Counted from the stretch's first letter, positions 1 to 9,877 are shown. The stretch: DNA of 64,000 nucleotides from Oceanospirillum beijerinckii DSM 7166 (GCF_000422425.1 NZ_KE383830.1:86077-150076), one strand, 5' to 3'. A program made the numbers and translations. Notes: generated by a model from the sequence alone, not told the origin.

Positions 1-1
1 A

Positions 2-2479
2 TTACTCCTGGTGCTGGCCTCAATCGTATTGGCTTACCATATCACTAAACCTTTACTGCGACTAAAAGCCGCTGCAGATAAAATCACTGCCGGGGAGAGG
101 AGTACCGACATCCCGGTACAAGGTGACGATGAGATTGCATCCCTGGGGCAATCGATCCAGGCGATGCTGGAGCATCTGAACCAATCCCAGCAGGATCTGG
201 CGGATGCTAATAGCTCGCTCGAACAAAAGGTTGCCTCCCGCACTCAGGAGCTGGAAAAAGCGTTAGAACAGGCAAATGAAGCCACTGTTGCGAAGGCGCA
301 ATTCCTGGCCACCATGAGCCATGAGATCCGCACGCCCTTAAATGGCGTACTGGGCATGACAGAGCTGGTACTGAATACCCCGCTGAATATGTTGCAGCGC
401 CGACATTTGGAAGCCGTCAAACGTTCCGGCGAAACTCTGCTGAACCTATTGAATGATATTCTTGATCTGTCGAAGATCGAGGCAGGCAAGTTTAATATCC
501 ATATCGCTGAGTTTAATCCCAATGAGCTGTTGGAAAACTGCGTTTTGCTTTATGCGGATAATGCCAACCGTAAGGGGTTGGAACTCATTCCTGTCACTTT
601 GCCGCGCCTCAGCCACTACCTGAAAGGGGATGCGGATCGTATCAACCAGATTCTGATGAACCTGGTCAATAACGCCATCAAGTTCACCGATAAAGGTGAA
701 GTGGTCGTCAGTGTTGAGATTATCGACGAGCAGGCAGATCAGTTGCTGCTGCGCTTTAAGGTGATCGATACCGGCATCGGTATCTCTGATAGTCAGCGAA
801 AAAAACTGTTTCAGAAATTTGTTCAGCTGGACAGTTCCAGTACCCGTAAATATGCTGGCACCGGTTTAGGTCTGGCAATCTCCCGTCAGCTGGTTGAACT
901 GATGGGAGGAGAGATCAAGCTGGACAGTGATGTGGGTCAGGGCACCCGGATCTGGTTTGATCTGCCACTGCAAAAGGGCGGCCAGTGCTTTGATATCACC
1001 GAAGAGCACCAGGCGCTACTGAATCGTACCGCGACATTAATTGTCGATGATAACAGCACTAACCGGGAGCTGCTGCATCATATTGTGATCTCCTGGGGTA
1101 TGCAGAACGGCTCAGAAAGTCATGCCAAAGCGGCCTTTGAGCGGCTGTTGCAGCGGGCTCGCGAAGGCAACCCTTACCAGATGGTTTTGGTTGATCAGAT
1201 GATGCCTGATATCAGCGGTCTGGAGCTGGTGCAGATGATCAAGCAGGAGCCTGATCTGGCAGAGCTGAAAATCATTATGCTCAGTTCTATGGATATGGAA
1301 GACAGCGAACAGGCGATGGATGCCGGGGTTGACTATTACCTGCGTAAACCATTCCGTCAGTCCGAACTTTACAATGCCATGATCAAGGTACTTACCGGAT
1401 ACAGCCAGGTCTCTCAGTATGATAAGTTTTGTTCTGTTGATGCTTGGGACGGTGCCGCTAAAAGTACGGGTTCTATTGCGAAACAAACGGGTGCATTTGA
1501 TAAGAGTCAGGCATTGGCGCAACGCTTTGGTGCCAAGTTACTGTTAGTGGAAGATACGCCCGTCAATCAGCAGGTGTCTTTGGGTGTGTTAAGTCAGTTG
1601 GGTTTTGAGGCTCAACTGGCTGAAGATGGTGCCCAGGCTGTCGCGCTTTACCGTAAGAGTCACTTTGATCTGATTTTGATGGACATTCAGATGCCGGTAA
1701 TGGACGGCTATCTGGCAACAGAAAAGATTCGCGAAATCGAGAAGAGGACAGGTGATCGTACACCCATTGTCGCTTTAACAGCTCATGCGATGGGAGGCGA
1801 TCGAGAGTTGTGTTTGCAACGAGGTATGGATGATCATCTGGCCAAACCGCTGTCAAAAAATAAGCTGATAGACATCCTGCTGCATTGGCTACCGGAACAG
1901 GCTGTAAGTGTCCCAAGCCCTTCTGCTGTTAATCCTGTTTCTGAACCTGTTTCTGGGCCTATTGCTGAAAGAAATGTTGAAAGGAATGTTGAAAGGAATG
2001 TCGAACGGGTTGTTGAAAGCATCGTTGAAAAAGCCGTAGATAAATCCATTGATAAGGCAGCCTGGAAGCCTGAGGCGGTTTTTGCAGCGCAGGATCATGG
2101 GGCGTCGCTTGACAGTCAGCGACCTGTATTAAATGTGAAGATCTTTAAACGCCTGGGTGATGACCTGGGATCTCAGGCGTTAGAGCCTTTGATGAAAACC
2201 TTTTCCGGTAGCCTGCCTGCTCTGTTGGAGAGTATTGAGCAAGCCTATGCCAGTCAGGATACTGATGGCTTACGGCGAGCCGCGCACCGTCTCAAAGGCA
2301 GCGCCTACAGCCTGGGGGCTGAGCAGGTTGGCTATATGGCTGAGCAGCTGGAACATGGTGCAAAAGATCACCAGCTCCAGTCATTAGAGAAATTAGTAAC
2401 GCAGCTACCTAAGGCCATCGCTAGTTTGGATGCCGCCTTTACGGATATTGAAATAGAGACGCTTTGCCATGGTGAATAA
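2..2479 (+). CDS. Hybrid sensor histidine kinase, 5' end cut by window edge (HAMP-HisKA-HATPase-REC-REC-HPt)
   Basis: The reading frame is open to the window edge, so the N-terminal sensor and membrane part lie outside. Numbering from the GTG at 11, the visible part starts with the end of a membrane helix and a HAMP linker (about 1-60), then a coiled coil. A HisKA domain follows with the phospho-accepting His at 104 (MSHEIRTPLNG). The HATPase has its N box near 210-226, DTGIGIS near 253 and GTGLGLAIS near 283. Two receivers have Asp at 395 and 558 (LMDIQMPVMDG), and a C-terminal HPt has its His at 759 (AAHRLKGSA). This is the BarA/ArcB-like layout for a multi-step phosphorelay at the inner membrane. 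A linker near 653-680 holds ERNV-type repeats. The stop overlaps the next gene by 11 bp, so the two are probably co-translated and the downstream receiver protein may be its partner. The input signal cannot be deduced. Confidence 0.93.
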   Translation, partial: LLLVLASIVLAYHITKPLLRLKAAADKITAGERSTDIPVQGDDEIASLGQSIQAMLEHLNQSQQDLADANSSLEQKVASRTQELEKALEQANEATVAKAQFLATMSHEIRTPLNGVLGMTELVLNTPLNMLQRRHLEAVKRSGETLLNLLNDILDLSKIEAGKFNIHIAEFNPNELLENCVLLYADNANRKGLELIPVTLPRLSHYLKGDADRINQILMNLVNNAIKFTDKGEVVVSVEIIDEQADQLLLRFKVIDTGIGISDSQRKKLFQKFVQLDSSSTRKYAGTGLGLAISRQLVELMGGEIKLDSDVGQGTRIWFDLPLQKGGQCFDITEEHQALLNRTATLIVDDNSTNRELLHHIVISWGMQNGSESHAKAAFERLLQRAREGNPYQMVLVDQMMPDISGLELVQMIKQEPDLAELKIIMLSSMDMEDSEQAMDAGVDYYLRKPFRQSELYNAMIKVLTGYSQVSQYDKFCSVDAWDGAAKSTGSIAKQTGAFDKSQALAQRFGAKLLLVEDTPVNQQVSLGVLSQLGFEAQLAEDGAQAVALYRKSHFDLILMDIQMPVMDGYLATEKIREIEKRTGDRTPIVALTAHAMGGDRELCLQRGMDDHLAKPLSKNKLIDILLHWLPEQAVSVPSPSAVNPVSEPVSGPIAERNVERNVERNVERVVESIVEKAVDKSIDKAAWKPEAVFAAQDHGASLDSQRPVLNVKIFKRLGDDLGSQALEPLMKTFSGSLPALLESIEQAYASQDTDGLRRAAHRLKGSAYSLGAEQVGYMAEQLEHGAKDHQLQSLEKLVTQLPKAIASLDAAFTDIEIETLCHGE

Positions 2480-5048
2480 TACTTCGGCTAACCCTCCTGG
2501 AGTCCATCATCCACTGATACTGATTGTGGATGATGATCCGGTTTTTTTGCTGATGTTAGAGCAGTTTTTAACCGGTCATCATTATCGTGTTGTGAAAGCT
2601 GCGTGTGGTTTGGATGCTATTCGCCTGTTTCAGCAGCATCAGCCGGATGCTGTGTTGCTGGATGGAGACCTGCCAGATCTGTCCGGTGTGGATATTTGTC
2701 AGACACTCAAGCAGTTACCAAAAGGTGAGCACACGCCTGTTATCATTGTGACGGCTATGAATGATGAAGGCTTTATTGATCAGGCCTTTAAAGCCGGTAG
2801 CAGTGACTATATCACCAAACCGATCCACTGGGCGGTACTGAAAAACCGTTTGAGCCATCTGCTGCAGGTAAACGAAGCAACCAAGGCGTTGAAAATAAGC
2901 GAAGCCCGTAAAAGTGCCATTTTGAATGCTACAGCAGATGGTATTATCACGATCAGTGAGTCTGGTCTTGTCGTGGATATGAATCCCGCAGCTGAAGGGA
3001 TCTTTGATTTACGCTTTGACAGTGGCCTTATCAACCCGGAGGAGCAATCGAAGCTGAACCTGGAGTGCCTGTTACCGGATTTCCATACCCTATTAATAGA
3101 GTCTGATGTAGAGTTTGATACTGAGCAGAAATCAGGCGAAGCTATGATGCGTAGTGGGTACGAAAAACAGGGCGGTCATGAAAAACTGAGTGACAGCTCG
3201 ACAAGTCGTTTGAAGCAGCTTAGAGCAATACGTTATAACGGTCAGCACCCGGAAGGTGAGTTGTTTCCCGTAGAAGTCTCCTGTGGGCGTATCTCTTATT
3301 CCAACCCACCGCTTTACACCCTGACCATTCGGGATATCAGCGAGCGTCTGGCCCATGAAGAAGCACTAACCCTGGCCAGTTCTGTCTTTAATAATACCTC
3401 AGAGGCGATTGTAATTACGGATACCGGTAACCGCATTCTGTCCGTTAATCCGGCATTTTGTAAAATTACAGGTTTCAGTGAGGAAGAGGTCACAGGGCAC
3501 TCTCCCTCTTTATTATCCTCAGGTCGTCATCCCCGTGAGTTTTATCATCAGATGTGGCAGCAGCTGGAAACAAAAGGCTCCTGGCAAGGTGAGATCTGGA
3601 ATCGGCGCAAAACCGGTGAAGTTTATCCCGAGTGGTTGTCGATTAACACCGTAAAAAACTCGGACACAGGTGAAGTGCTGCGTTATATCGGCCTGTTTAG
3701 CGATATTACCCAAAGGAAGAAATACGAAGAGGATATCTGGTATCAGGCTAACTATGATGCCTTAACAGATCTGCCGAATCGAACTCTGTTCGCCGCCAAG
3801 TTAAAGGAAGCGGTGATCAGACAGAAGCAGGAAGACCGTCCTTTTGCGCTGATGTTTATCGATCTGGATCGCTTTAAAGAGGTGAATGATACTCTGGGCC
3901 ACTCCTTCGGTGATCTGCTGTTATTGGAAGCGGCACAGCGCCTGCAGCGGGTCGCCGGTAACAACAATCTGGTTGCCCGGCTGGGTGGCGATGAGTTTAC
4001 CGCCTTGTTTGATCAGGTCAATAATATCAACGAGTTGGAACAGTTTGCGGAAAAAATTGTCCAGGAGTTGAGAAAACCCTTCCATGTGAACGGTGAAGAG
4101 CTGAACTATATCAGTGGTAGTGTCGGAATTACGCTGTGTCCCGCGGATGCGGCGGATATGGAAACCCTGCTTAAGCATGCGGATATGGCGATGTATCGTG
4201 CCAAGGAAGCAGGCCGCAATACTTACCGTTTCTATACGACTGAAATGAACTCCCATGCGTTAAACCGTATCCGCATGGAAGAAGAGTTGCGACTGGCCAT
4301 TAAGAAGCAGGAGTTTGTGCTCTTCTATCAGCCCAAGTTAGACCTTAAATCTCAGACGGTGATGAGTGTCGAGGCGCTGATCCGTTGGCAGCATCCGACG
4401 CAGGGATTATTAGTACCCGATGAGTTTATCCCATTAGCTGAAGAGAGTGGGTTGATCAAGGATATCGGCATGATTGTGATTGAACAGGCGTGTCGCCAGT
4501 TGCGGCAGTGGTGTGACAGCGGCTCTAACATTCAGCGGATCGCAGTTAATATCGCCAGTAGAGAGTTAGAGGCGGTGGACAGTTTCTTTGGCTTCTTTGA
4601 GCAGACATTGGCGTGTTATCAGTTATCCCGCGAGCAGATTAAACTGGAAATCACGGAACATCTGCTGATGGAAAAAAACAGCTATGCGATCGATCAACTG
4701 CGCAGTCAGCGGGAATCAGGCCTGAAAGTCTCTATTGATGACTTTGGCACAGGTTACTCCTCGTTGAGTTATCTGCAGGTATTTCCTTTGGATGAGCTGA
4801 AGATTGATCACTCTTTTATCAGAAATCTTTCATTGGATGAGCGTAATCGCACTTTGGTGCAGGCAATGATCACCATGGGTCATGCTTTGGGTATGAAGGT
4901 TGTGGCTGAAGGTGTGGAAAATCAAAGTGAGCTGGATTTTCTGTTGGAAAGTGGCTGTGATGTCGCTCAGGGCTACCTGCTTAGCAGGCCTTTAAGTGCT
5001 GATCAGTTGGAGGTCTGGCTGGAAAGTTATCTGGAGCTGGCCGACTGA
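2469..5048 (+). CDS. Response regulator with PAS, GGDEF and EAL domains (c-di-GMP turnover)
   Basis: An 859-aa cytoplasmic protein with no visible membrane segment. An N-terminal receiver (about 15-130) has acidic residues IVDDD and phospho-Asp 65. Two PAS-like segments follow (about 150-280 and 298-420, the second well preserved), then a GGDEF domain with an intact GGDEF motif at 506-510 (diguanylate cyclase) and an EAL domain with intact EAL at 635-637 (phosphodiesterase). Both motifs look competent, so the net direction of c-di-GMP change is not predictable. The ATG at 2469 lies inside the end of the kinase gene (11-bp overlap), which points to translational coupling and makes the upstream hybrid kinase the likely phosphodonor. 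The region from about 200 to 255 between the PAS segments is poorly conserved linker. Confidence 0.93.
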   Translation: MVNNTSANPPGVHHPLILIVDDDPVFLLMLEQFLTGHHYRVVKAACGLDAIRLFQQHQPDAVLLDGDLPDLSGVDICQTLKQLPKGEHTPVIIVTAMNDEGFIDQAFKAGSSDYITKPIHWAVLKNRLSHLLQVNEATKALKISEARKSAILNATADGIITISESGLVVDMNPAAEGIFDLRFDSGLINPEEQSKLNLECLLPDFHTLLIESDVEFDTEQKSGEAMMRSGYEKQGGHEKLSDSSTSRLKQLRAIRYNGQHPEGELFPVEVSCGRISYSNPPLYTLTIRDISERLAHEEALTLASSVFNNTSEAIVITDTGNRILSVNPAFCKITGFSEEEVTGHSPSLLSSGRHPREFYHQMWQQLETKGSWQGEIWNRRKTGEVYPEWLSINTVKNSDTGEVLRYIGLFSDITQRKKYEEDIWYQANYDALTDLPNRTLFAAKLKEAVIRQKQEDRPFALMFIDLDRFKEVNDTLGHSFGDLLLLEAAQRLQRVAGNNNLVARLGGDEFTALFDQVNNINELEQFAEKIVQELRKPFHVNGEELNYISGSVGITLCPADAADMETLLKHADMAMYRAKEAGRNTYRFYTTEMNSHALNRIRMEEELRLAIKKQEFVLFYQPKLDLKSQTVMSVEALIRWQHPTQGLLVPDEFIPLAEESGLIKDIGMIVIEQACRQLRQWCDSGSNIQRIAVNIASRELEAVDSFFGFFEQTLACYQLSREQIKLEITEHLLMEKNSYAIDQLRSQRESGLKVSIDDFGTGYSSLSYLQVFPLDELKIDHSFIRNLSLDERNRTLVQAMITMGHALGMKVVAEGVENQSELDFLLESGCDVAQGYLLSRPLSADQLEVWLESYLELAD

Positions 5049-5310
5049 TGCGGTTGGCCTGGCGGTGTTCGTTCAAAGCGCTGTCACGTTAAATCAATCG
5101 ATTTTTTTATGGTTGACTCATCATATACAGCACTGGCCTTTGAATATTTAGTGTCTTAGCTCAGTCGTTAATCTGTTACTTTTCATATGCTTAACTGTCA
5201 TATTAGCTTTGTAATGTGTAGTGCATATCGCTCTTGGCGGATTGCTAAGGCCGTTATATCGCTCTATGAAATAACACAGTGGCAGGATAACAGATTAAGG
5301 GAGTACGACA

Positions 5311-5790
5311 ATGAATTGTCCGTTGAAAGTCACCCGGAAGATTCAGGATCTAACGGATAATGAGTCTATCGCATTAGCTTTTATTAAATTGGCTAATGTT
5401 AAGTTGGAACTACTTTGCTACAGAGAGATTTTTCTACCCGAGAGCTTTACCGGTATTGATGATGAGGACAGCGAGGATGCCCTGTTATTCGAATTCGCGG
5501 ATAAAGCGCTGATCAATCATGCACTGGAAAAGCTGAGCAAGACAAAAAAAGCGATTAAGCACTACAAAGCTGAGTTGGAAGCCAGCAAGATTGAAGCAAA
5601 GGCTCAGGCTGATGTGATTGATGCAACAACAGGCTTACAGGATATTGAAAACTACCTGAATGAGATTGAGGCAGAACTCAGAATTGAGCTGGTCGCCATG
5701 GAGGCAGAGTTTAAAGCAGAGATGGAAGAGTTGGCTCATCTTAGTGAGTTTGATGCCAGTAAAAAACAGCTGGCGGAGTTGATTGGTTAA
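5311..5790 (+). CDS. Hypothetical coiled-coil protein
   Basis: A 159-aa protein that I do not recognise. It starts with ATG after a good ribosome-binding site (GGGAG, 8 nt upstream). The N-terminal 60 residues look globular. From about residue 65 to the end the protein is rich in Glu, Lys and Ala with heptad-like spacing and is probably one long coiled coil. There is no signal peptide or membrane helix, so it is likely cytoplasmic. It stands alone between two signalling genes (262-bp gap before, 235-bp gap after) and could be an accessory of either. Function unknown. Confidence 0.75.
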   Translation: MNCPLKVTRKIQDLTDNESIALAFIKLANVKLELLCYREIFLPESFTGIDDEDSEDALLFEFADKALINHALEKLSKTKKAIKHYKAELEASKIEAKAQADVIDATTGLQDIENYLNEIEAELRIELVAMEAEFKAEMEELAHLSEFDASKKQLAELIG

Positions 5791-6025
5791 CCTTTTTAGA
5801 ACAGCGTTATGACGTTAGAGCAGTGTCAGAGCGGCGTTATGGCATTGTATCAAGCGGGGTGTAAGATAGGACGTTCTGACCAGAATCTAAAGCGTATAAG
5901 GCATATCTGGCTAAATTAGTGATCTCAAATCGGAACAAGGCTTGCTAGAATAGGTCATACAGATCTGTTTCCAGATAAAGTGCGTACTCAAGGGTGTTAC
6001 TTTATGCCGATAAAAGGATGGATAT

Positions 6026-8464
6026 ATGAAAACGGCCTCTCTGCCAGATGATGAGAAACAACGCCTAGATGCGCTCTATGATTACGATATTCTTGATACT
6101 GAAGCAGAGAAAGTTTTTGATGACCTGACCCAGTTGGCGTCAGAGATTTGTGGTACTCCGATCGCGCTGATCAGCCTGATCGACCCCAACCGTCAATGGT
6201 TTAAGTCTGCGGTAGGTCTGGATGCGTCCGAGACTTCCCGTGATATTGCTTTTTGTTCCCATGCTATTTTGCAGCGGCAGGTATTTGAGATTCCCGACGC
6301 GACTCAGGATGATCGTTTTTTTGATAATCCGCTGGTCACAGGTGATCCTAATATCCGTTTCTATGCCGGTGCACAGTTGGTGACGCCCGACGGATATGCT
6401 TTAGGCACTCTGTGTGCCATCAGTGATCAGCCAAAGACTCTGACAGAGCAACAGCGTAATGCCCTGGAAATCCTCAGTCGGGAAGTGGTTTCGCAGCTTG
6501 AGTTGCGCAAGAAGGTTCGCCAACTGGAAGAGGCCAGCCAACATAAAACCGATTTTCTCTCCAATATGAGCCATGAGGTGCGTAACCCCATCAACGGGAT
6601 TCTGGGCACATTACTACTGTTGCAGGATACGCCATTGTCCCCTGGCCAGGCGAATCTGGTGAATTTATCAATTAAAAGCTCCGAATCCTTATTGGCGATT
6701 GTAAACAATGTGTTGGATCTGTCGAAAATTGAAGCCGGAATGATAGAGCTGGAAAGTACAGAGTTTGATCTGCTCAGCCTGTTGGGAGATATTGCTGCAA
6801 GTCATGCCGTAAGAGCGGATGAAAAGAGTCTTGAGTTAATCTGCCCCGATTGTTATCTGGAACCCAGCTGGGTTACTGGTGATCCCCTGAGAATCCGCCA
6901 GATTCTAAATAATCTTGTCGGTAACGCCATTAAGTTTACTGATCAAGGGCAGATTCATGTGTCGGTATTTCCCGAAACGCAGAGTAACAATCAGGTCAGT
7001 ATGCGTTTTGAGGTCAGAGACAGTGGGATTGGCTTAACCGAAGAGCAGATCGGCAAGCTCTTTAATCGCTATGCTCAGGCTGAGTGTTCTACCAGTCGTA
7101 AGCACGGTGGCACAGGCTTGGGTTTGGTAATTTCCAAACAACTGGTTGAAGCGATGGGGGGGGAAATTGGCGTTGAAAGTATGCCGGGCGAAGGTACAAC
7201 CTTCTGGTTTACGCTTCCAATGCAGTACTGTTCTGTCCAGCGTTCTGCCTCTGCTTTGCCTGCTGGTGCGCTTAAGGTATTGGTGTTGCATGGCAGCTCT
7301 TGTTATCGCCCGTTATTGTCAGAAGCGCTGACGGCCTGGCGTATCGATAATGTCGTGCTCGAACGCCCGGAAGATGCCATATTGGAGCTGCATAAGGCTG
7401 CCCAGACAAAACAACCTTATGATCTTGTGCTTGTGGATGAGAGCTTAGAACTCAGTGAGCCGTTGCGCTTTACCGAGCAGGTGACACAGGATTCGTTACT
7501 GGGGGATCTTAAGTGTATTCTGTTAAGTCACCCTTTACAGTTAAAAGAGCAGACGTTCTATAACCAATACGCTGGTATTGTGCACCATCCCATTGTGTTA
7601 CCGGAGTTATATCGTTGCCTGGTTATGCTTTCTGGAGTGGAAACATCCGAAGAGAAAACACAAACCAGAGGCGGTGGGCTGGCAAAGATCATTGATGCCC
7701 GTGTATTGGTTGTTGATGACAATGAAACGAACCAGATCGTTGCTAAGGGCTTGCTGGAAAAATATGTGCATCACGTTGAAGTCGCCAGTCATGGCCGGGA
7801 AGCATTAGTGAAATTGCATCATCGCAGCTTTGATCTGATTCTGATGGATTGCCAGATGCCCGTGATGGACGGTTTGGAAGCCACCCGTCAAATTCGTCAG
7901 ATACAGGAAGCACCGGATAAATCCTCAGTACCTATTGTCGCCCTCAGCGCTAATGCTATGAAAGGTGAGGCGGAACGCTGTCGCGCAGCGGGTATGGATG
8001 ATTATCTGACTAAGCCTCTCAGCCCAAAAGCCATTGAAGAGTGCCTGTTACGTTGGTTATCTTCAGAAGAGAAGGGCGTTGTGCAAACGACTCTGGGTAC
8101 ACCATCAATAGCTACTCAGGCATTCGACAGTATTGCTCTGAATTCACGCCTTATAGGTGATCATGACCTGGTTGAAATCACCCTGACGATGACCATTGAT
8201 GAGCTGCCTAATCAGCTTGATCAGATTAACGCGCATCTTCAAACACGGGATATAAACCTGCTCTTGACCCAACTGCATCGGTTAAAAGGTATTGCTGCAA
8301 ATGGTTCAGCCATCTTGCTGGCTGAACTGTGTGAAACCCTTGAGCAAGTTGCGAAGTCGGATAGTATTGATGCTGTCATCCATCGCCTGCCAGATCTGGA
8401 GCAAGCGATCAGTGACTTTATCCAGCAGGCAGAGGATTACCTGTTAAGAAATAAGAGCTGCTAG
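6026..8464 (+). CDS. Soluble hybrid histidine kinase (GAF-HisKA-HATPase-pseudo-REC-REC-HPt)
   Basis: An 812-aa protein with a strong start (AAGGATGG before the ATG). A GAF domain of the type often found in cytoplasmic kinases occupies about 20-160. The HisKA has His 183 (MSHEVRNPING). The HATPase shows its N box near 290-305, DSGIGL near 333 and GGTGLGLVIS near 360. A receiver-like fold at about 418-530 lacks the acidic pocket (VLVLHGSS in place of VxxVDD), so it is probably a non-phosphorylated pseudo-receiver. A normal receiver (phospho-Asp 608, LMDCQMPVMDG) and an HPt domain (His 751, LHRLKGIAAN) end the protein. No transmembrane helix is visible, so it should sense an internal signal through GAF. 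It is monocistronic by spacing; no partner regulator lies next to it. Confidence 0.92.
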   Translation: MKTASLPDDEKQRLDALYDYDILDTEAEKVFDDLTQLASEICGTPIALISLIDPNRQWFKSAVGLDASETSRDIAFCSHAILQRQVFEIPDATQDDRFFDNPLVTGDPNIRFYAGAQLVTPDGYALGTLCAISDQPKTLTEQQRNALEILSREVVSQLELRKKVRQLEEASQHKTDFLSNMSHEVRNPINGILGTLLLLQDTPLSPGQANLVNLSIKSSESLLAIVNNVLDLSKIEAGMIELESTEFDLLSLLGDIAASHAVRADEKSLELICPDCYLEPSWVTGDPLRIRQILNNLVGNAIKFTDQGQIHVSVFPETQSNNQVSMRFEVRDSGIGLTEEQIGKLFNRYAQAECSTSRKHGGTGLGLVISKQLVEAMGGEIGVESMPGEGTTFWFTLPMQYCSVQRSASALPAGALKVLVLHGSSCYRPLLSEALTAWRIDNVVLERPEDAILELHKAAQTKQPYDLVLVDESLELSEPLRFTEQVTQDSLLGDLKCILLSHPLQLKEQTFYNQYAGIVHHPIVLPELYRCLVMLSGVETSEEKTQTRGGGLAKIIDARVLVVDDNETNQIVAKGLLEKYVHHVEVASHGREALVKLHHRSFDLILMDCQMPVMDGLEATRQIRQIQEAPDKSSVPIVALSANAMKGEAERCRAAGMDDYLTKPLSPKAIEECLLRWLSSEEKGVVQTTLGTPSIATQAFDSIALNSRLIGDHDLVEITLTMTIDELPNQLDQINAHLQTRDINLLLTQLHRLKGIAANGSAILLAELCETLEQVAKSDSIDAVIHRLPDLEQAISDFIQQAEDYLLRNKSC

Positions 8465-8504
8465 GTTTTATTGGGCGTTTCAGGGACTTTGCGTAAGGTA
8501 TAAT

Positions 8505-8789
8505 ATGAGTGACTTACAGTCTCAGCCACCTTTAGACACACAAGACACACAAGACACACAAGACACACAAGACACACAAGACACACAAGACACACAAGAC
8601 ACACAGGAAGATGTTGAATCTCCCTGTGTACGTAACTGCTGCCTGGATGAAAATGATATCTGTCTGGGTTGTTTCCGCAGTTATGATGAGATTCTGCAAT
8701 GGTATCAGGCTACAGTTTCCGAGAAACAGGCCATTCTGGAACGCAGTAGCGAGCGTAAGACTTTAAAGCCCCGGCTTTTTTCTGGCTGA
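8505..8789 (+). CDS. DUF1289 family protein with N-terminal DTQ tandem repeat
   Basis: A 94-aa protein. Residues about 37-80 are a DUF1289 domain, recognisable from SPCVRNCCLDENDICLGC followed by RSYDEILQWY. The conserved cysteines suggest metal or Fe-S binding, but the biochemical role of the family is not established. The N-terminus carries eight Asp-Thr-Gln units encoded by a perfect 9-bp tandem repeat, which is not part of the family domain and is presumably disordered. A weak Shine-Dalgarno-like AAGG lies upstream of the ATG. The gene begins 40 bp after the hybrid kinase stop and may be read through from it. Confidence 0.85.
   Translation: MSDLQSQPPLDTQDTQDTQDTQDTQDTQDTQDTQEDVESPCVRNCCLDENDICLGCFRSYDEILQWYQATVSEKQAILERSSERKTLKPRLFSG
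8535..8606 (+). repeat. In-frame 9-bp tandem repeat (GACACACAA x8)
   Basis: Eight consecutive copies of GACACACAA (the last ends in CAG) encode Asp-Thr-Gln repeats in the DUF1289 gene. The unit length keeps the reading frame, so copy-number change by slippage would only lengthen or shorten the N-terminus. Confidence 0.97.
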
Positions 8790-8877
8790 TGATATGGGAT
8801 CGTTGCTGTAGACTTGGACCAATCCTTTCAGTGCAGTCTGTACTAATACCAGTCCTGATAAGTTTCTTGATATCAGA

Positions 8878-8985
8878 GTAGGTTGGATAAGCGAAGCGCC
8901 ATCCGACATTGGCTCCGGTATCAGATGATTGTCGGAAGGCGCCTTACGGCTTTTCCAACCTACAACCACTTATCTTGTTTGGTAT
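8878..8985. repeat. Dispersed palindromic repeat A, long form (copy A1)
   Basis: Begins with GTAGGTTGGA (8878-8887) and carries the matching TCCAACCTAC at 8954-8963, enclosing the core shared with the other copies (GGAAGGCGCCTTACGGC). It continues into a tail that reads as the reverse complement of the AACCAGATAAG tail of copies A2 and A3. It is a REP-like intergenic element between the DUF1289 gene and cbiZ. It may form a large hairpin and act as a terminator or mRNA-stabilising structure. Confidence 0.85.
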
Positions 8986-9035
8986 AACTTCTCAGGCTAA
9001 GAAATCCCTGCCAACGAATCTTATCCAACAAATAT

Positions 9036-9713
9036 ATGCCGATACCATTAACCCATTTTGCTTCTCTCAGTCACACACAAGACTATCTTCACATAAGCCT
9101 GAGTAAATCTCATCAGGTACTGAGTTCCGCCGTGTGTAACGGCGGCTTAGTCTCTGCAGATCAGGTTTTAAACCTGAAAGTACCAAAACATACCGAGGCA
9201 GCAGAGCCACCGGAACAAACGCTTGTTAACTATGCCAGTGCATTAGGCGGTAAAGGCCAGTTAGTCGGTATGATGACAGCAGCCTCAATGAAGTCGTTTC
9301 GTCAATCAGTGCGATCAGCCCAAGGTGTTGAGATTACTGTTCTGGCAACAGTTGGCCTGGCTAATGCCCGTAGGGCAGGCGATTTAGCAGAATACCGACA
9401 GATAGTCTCTGAGCCGGAAGAGGTCGGCACAATTAACCTGATTATGTTGACCAATGCCTGTTTAACTCAGGCGGCGATGGTTGAAGCCTTGATGGTGATC
9501 ACTGAGGCTAAAGCTGCGGTTTTGCAGGACGCTGGAGTGATCAGCCCGGTATCCGGCGATGTTGCGACAGGCACAGGGACTGACTCCGTAGCTATTGTAA
9601 ATGGCTTTGGCCCGAAAGAGGTGCATTATTGTGGTAAGCATGTACTCTTTGGCGAGCTACTGGCTCAGGCGGTAATAGAAGCGCTATCCCGATCCATCAC
9701 CAGAGCGGCCTGA
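9036..9713 (+). CDS. cbiZ: Adenosylcobinamide amidohydrolase (CbiZ family)
   Basis: A 225-aa protein matching the CbiZ family by VGMMTAASM near residue 85, ATVGLANARRAGD near 108 and the NGFGPKE/YCGKH region near the C-terminus. CbiZ removes the aminopropanol side arm of adenosylcobinamide to give adenosylcobyric acid, allowing salvage of cobinamides into the B12 pathway. No cobalamin gene or cobalamin riboswitch is seen next to it, so it stands alone. No clear ribosome-binding site precedes the ATG at 9036, so the exact start is uncertain. The protein is soluble with no signal peptide. Confidence 0.82.
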   Translation: MPIPLTHFASLSHTQDYLHISLSKSHQVLSSAVCNGGLVSADQVLNLKVPKHTEAAEPPEQTLVNYASALGGKGQLVGMMTAASMKSFRQSVRSAQGVEITVLATVGLANARRAGDLAEYRQIVSEPEEVGTINLIMLTNACLTQAAMVEALMVITEAKAAVLQDAGVISPVSGDVATGTGTDSVAIVNGFGPKEVHYCGKHVLFGELLAQAVIEALSRSITRAA

Positions 9714-9877
9714 CTGCAAGGTGTTGTAAATGAGCACAAAACATCCGGCTACACTGCTTTAAGATCAGAGATCTCGACTCAATGCTTACTGGCAGATCAG
9801 GCGATTATCTGAGTGGTAAGGTCGGTAATTATTATCCGAAACCGCAGAAAGTCATCCGTTTTTAATCAGAGGTTATT

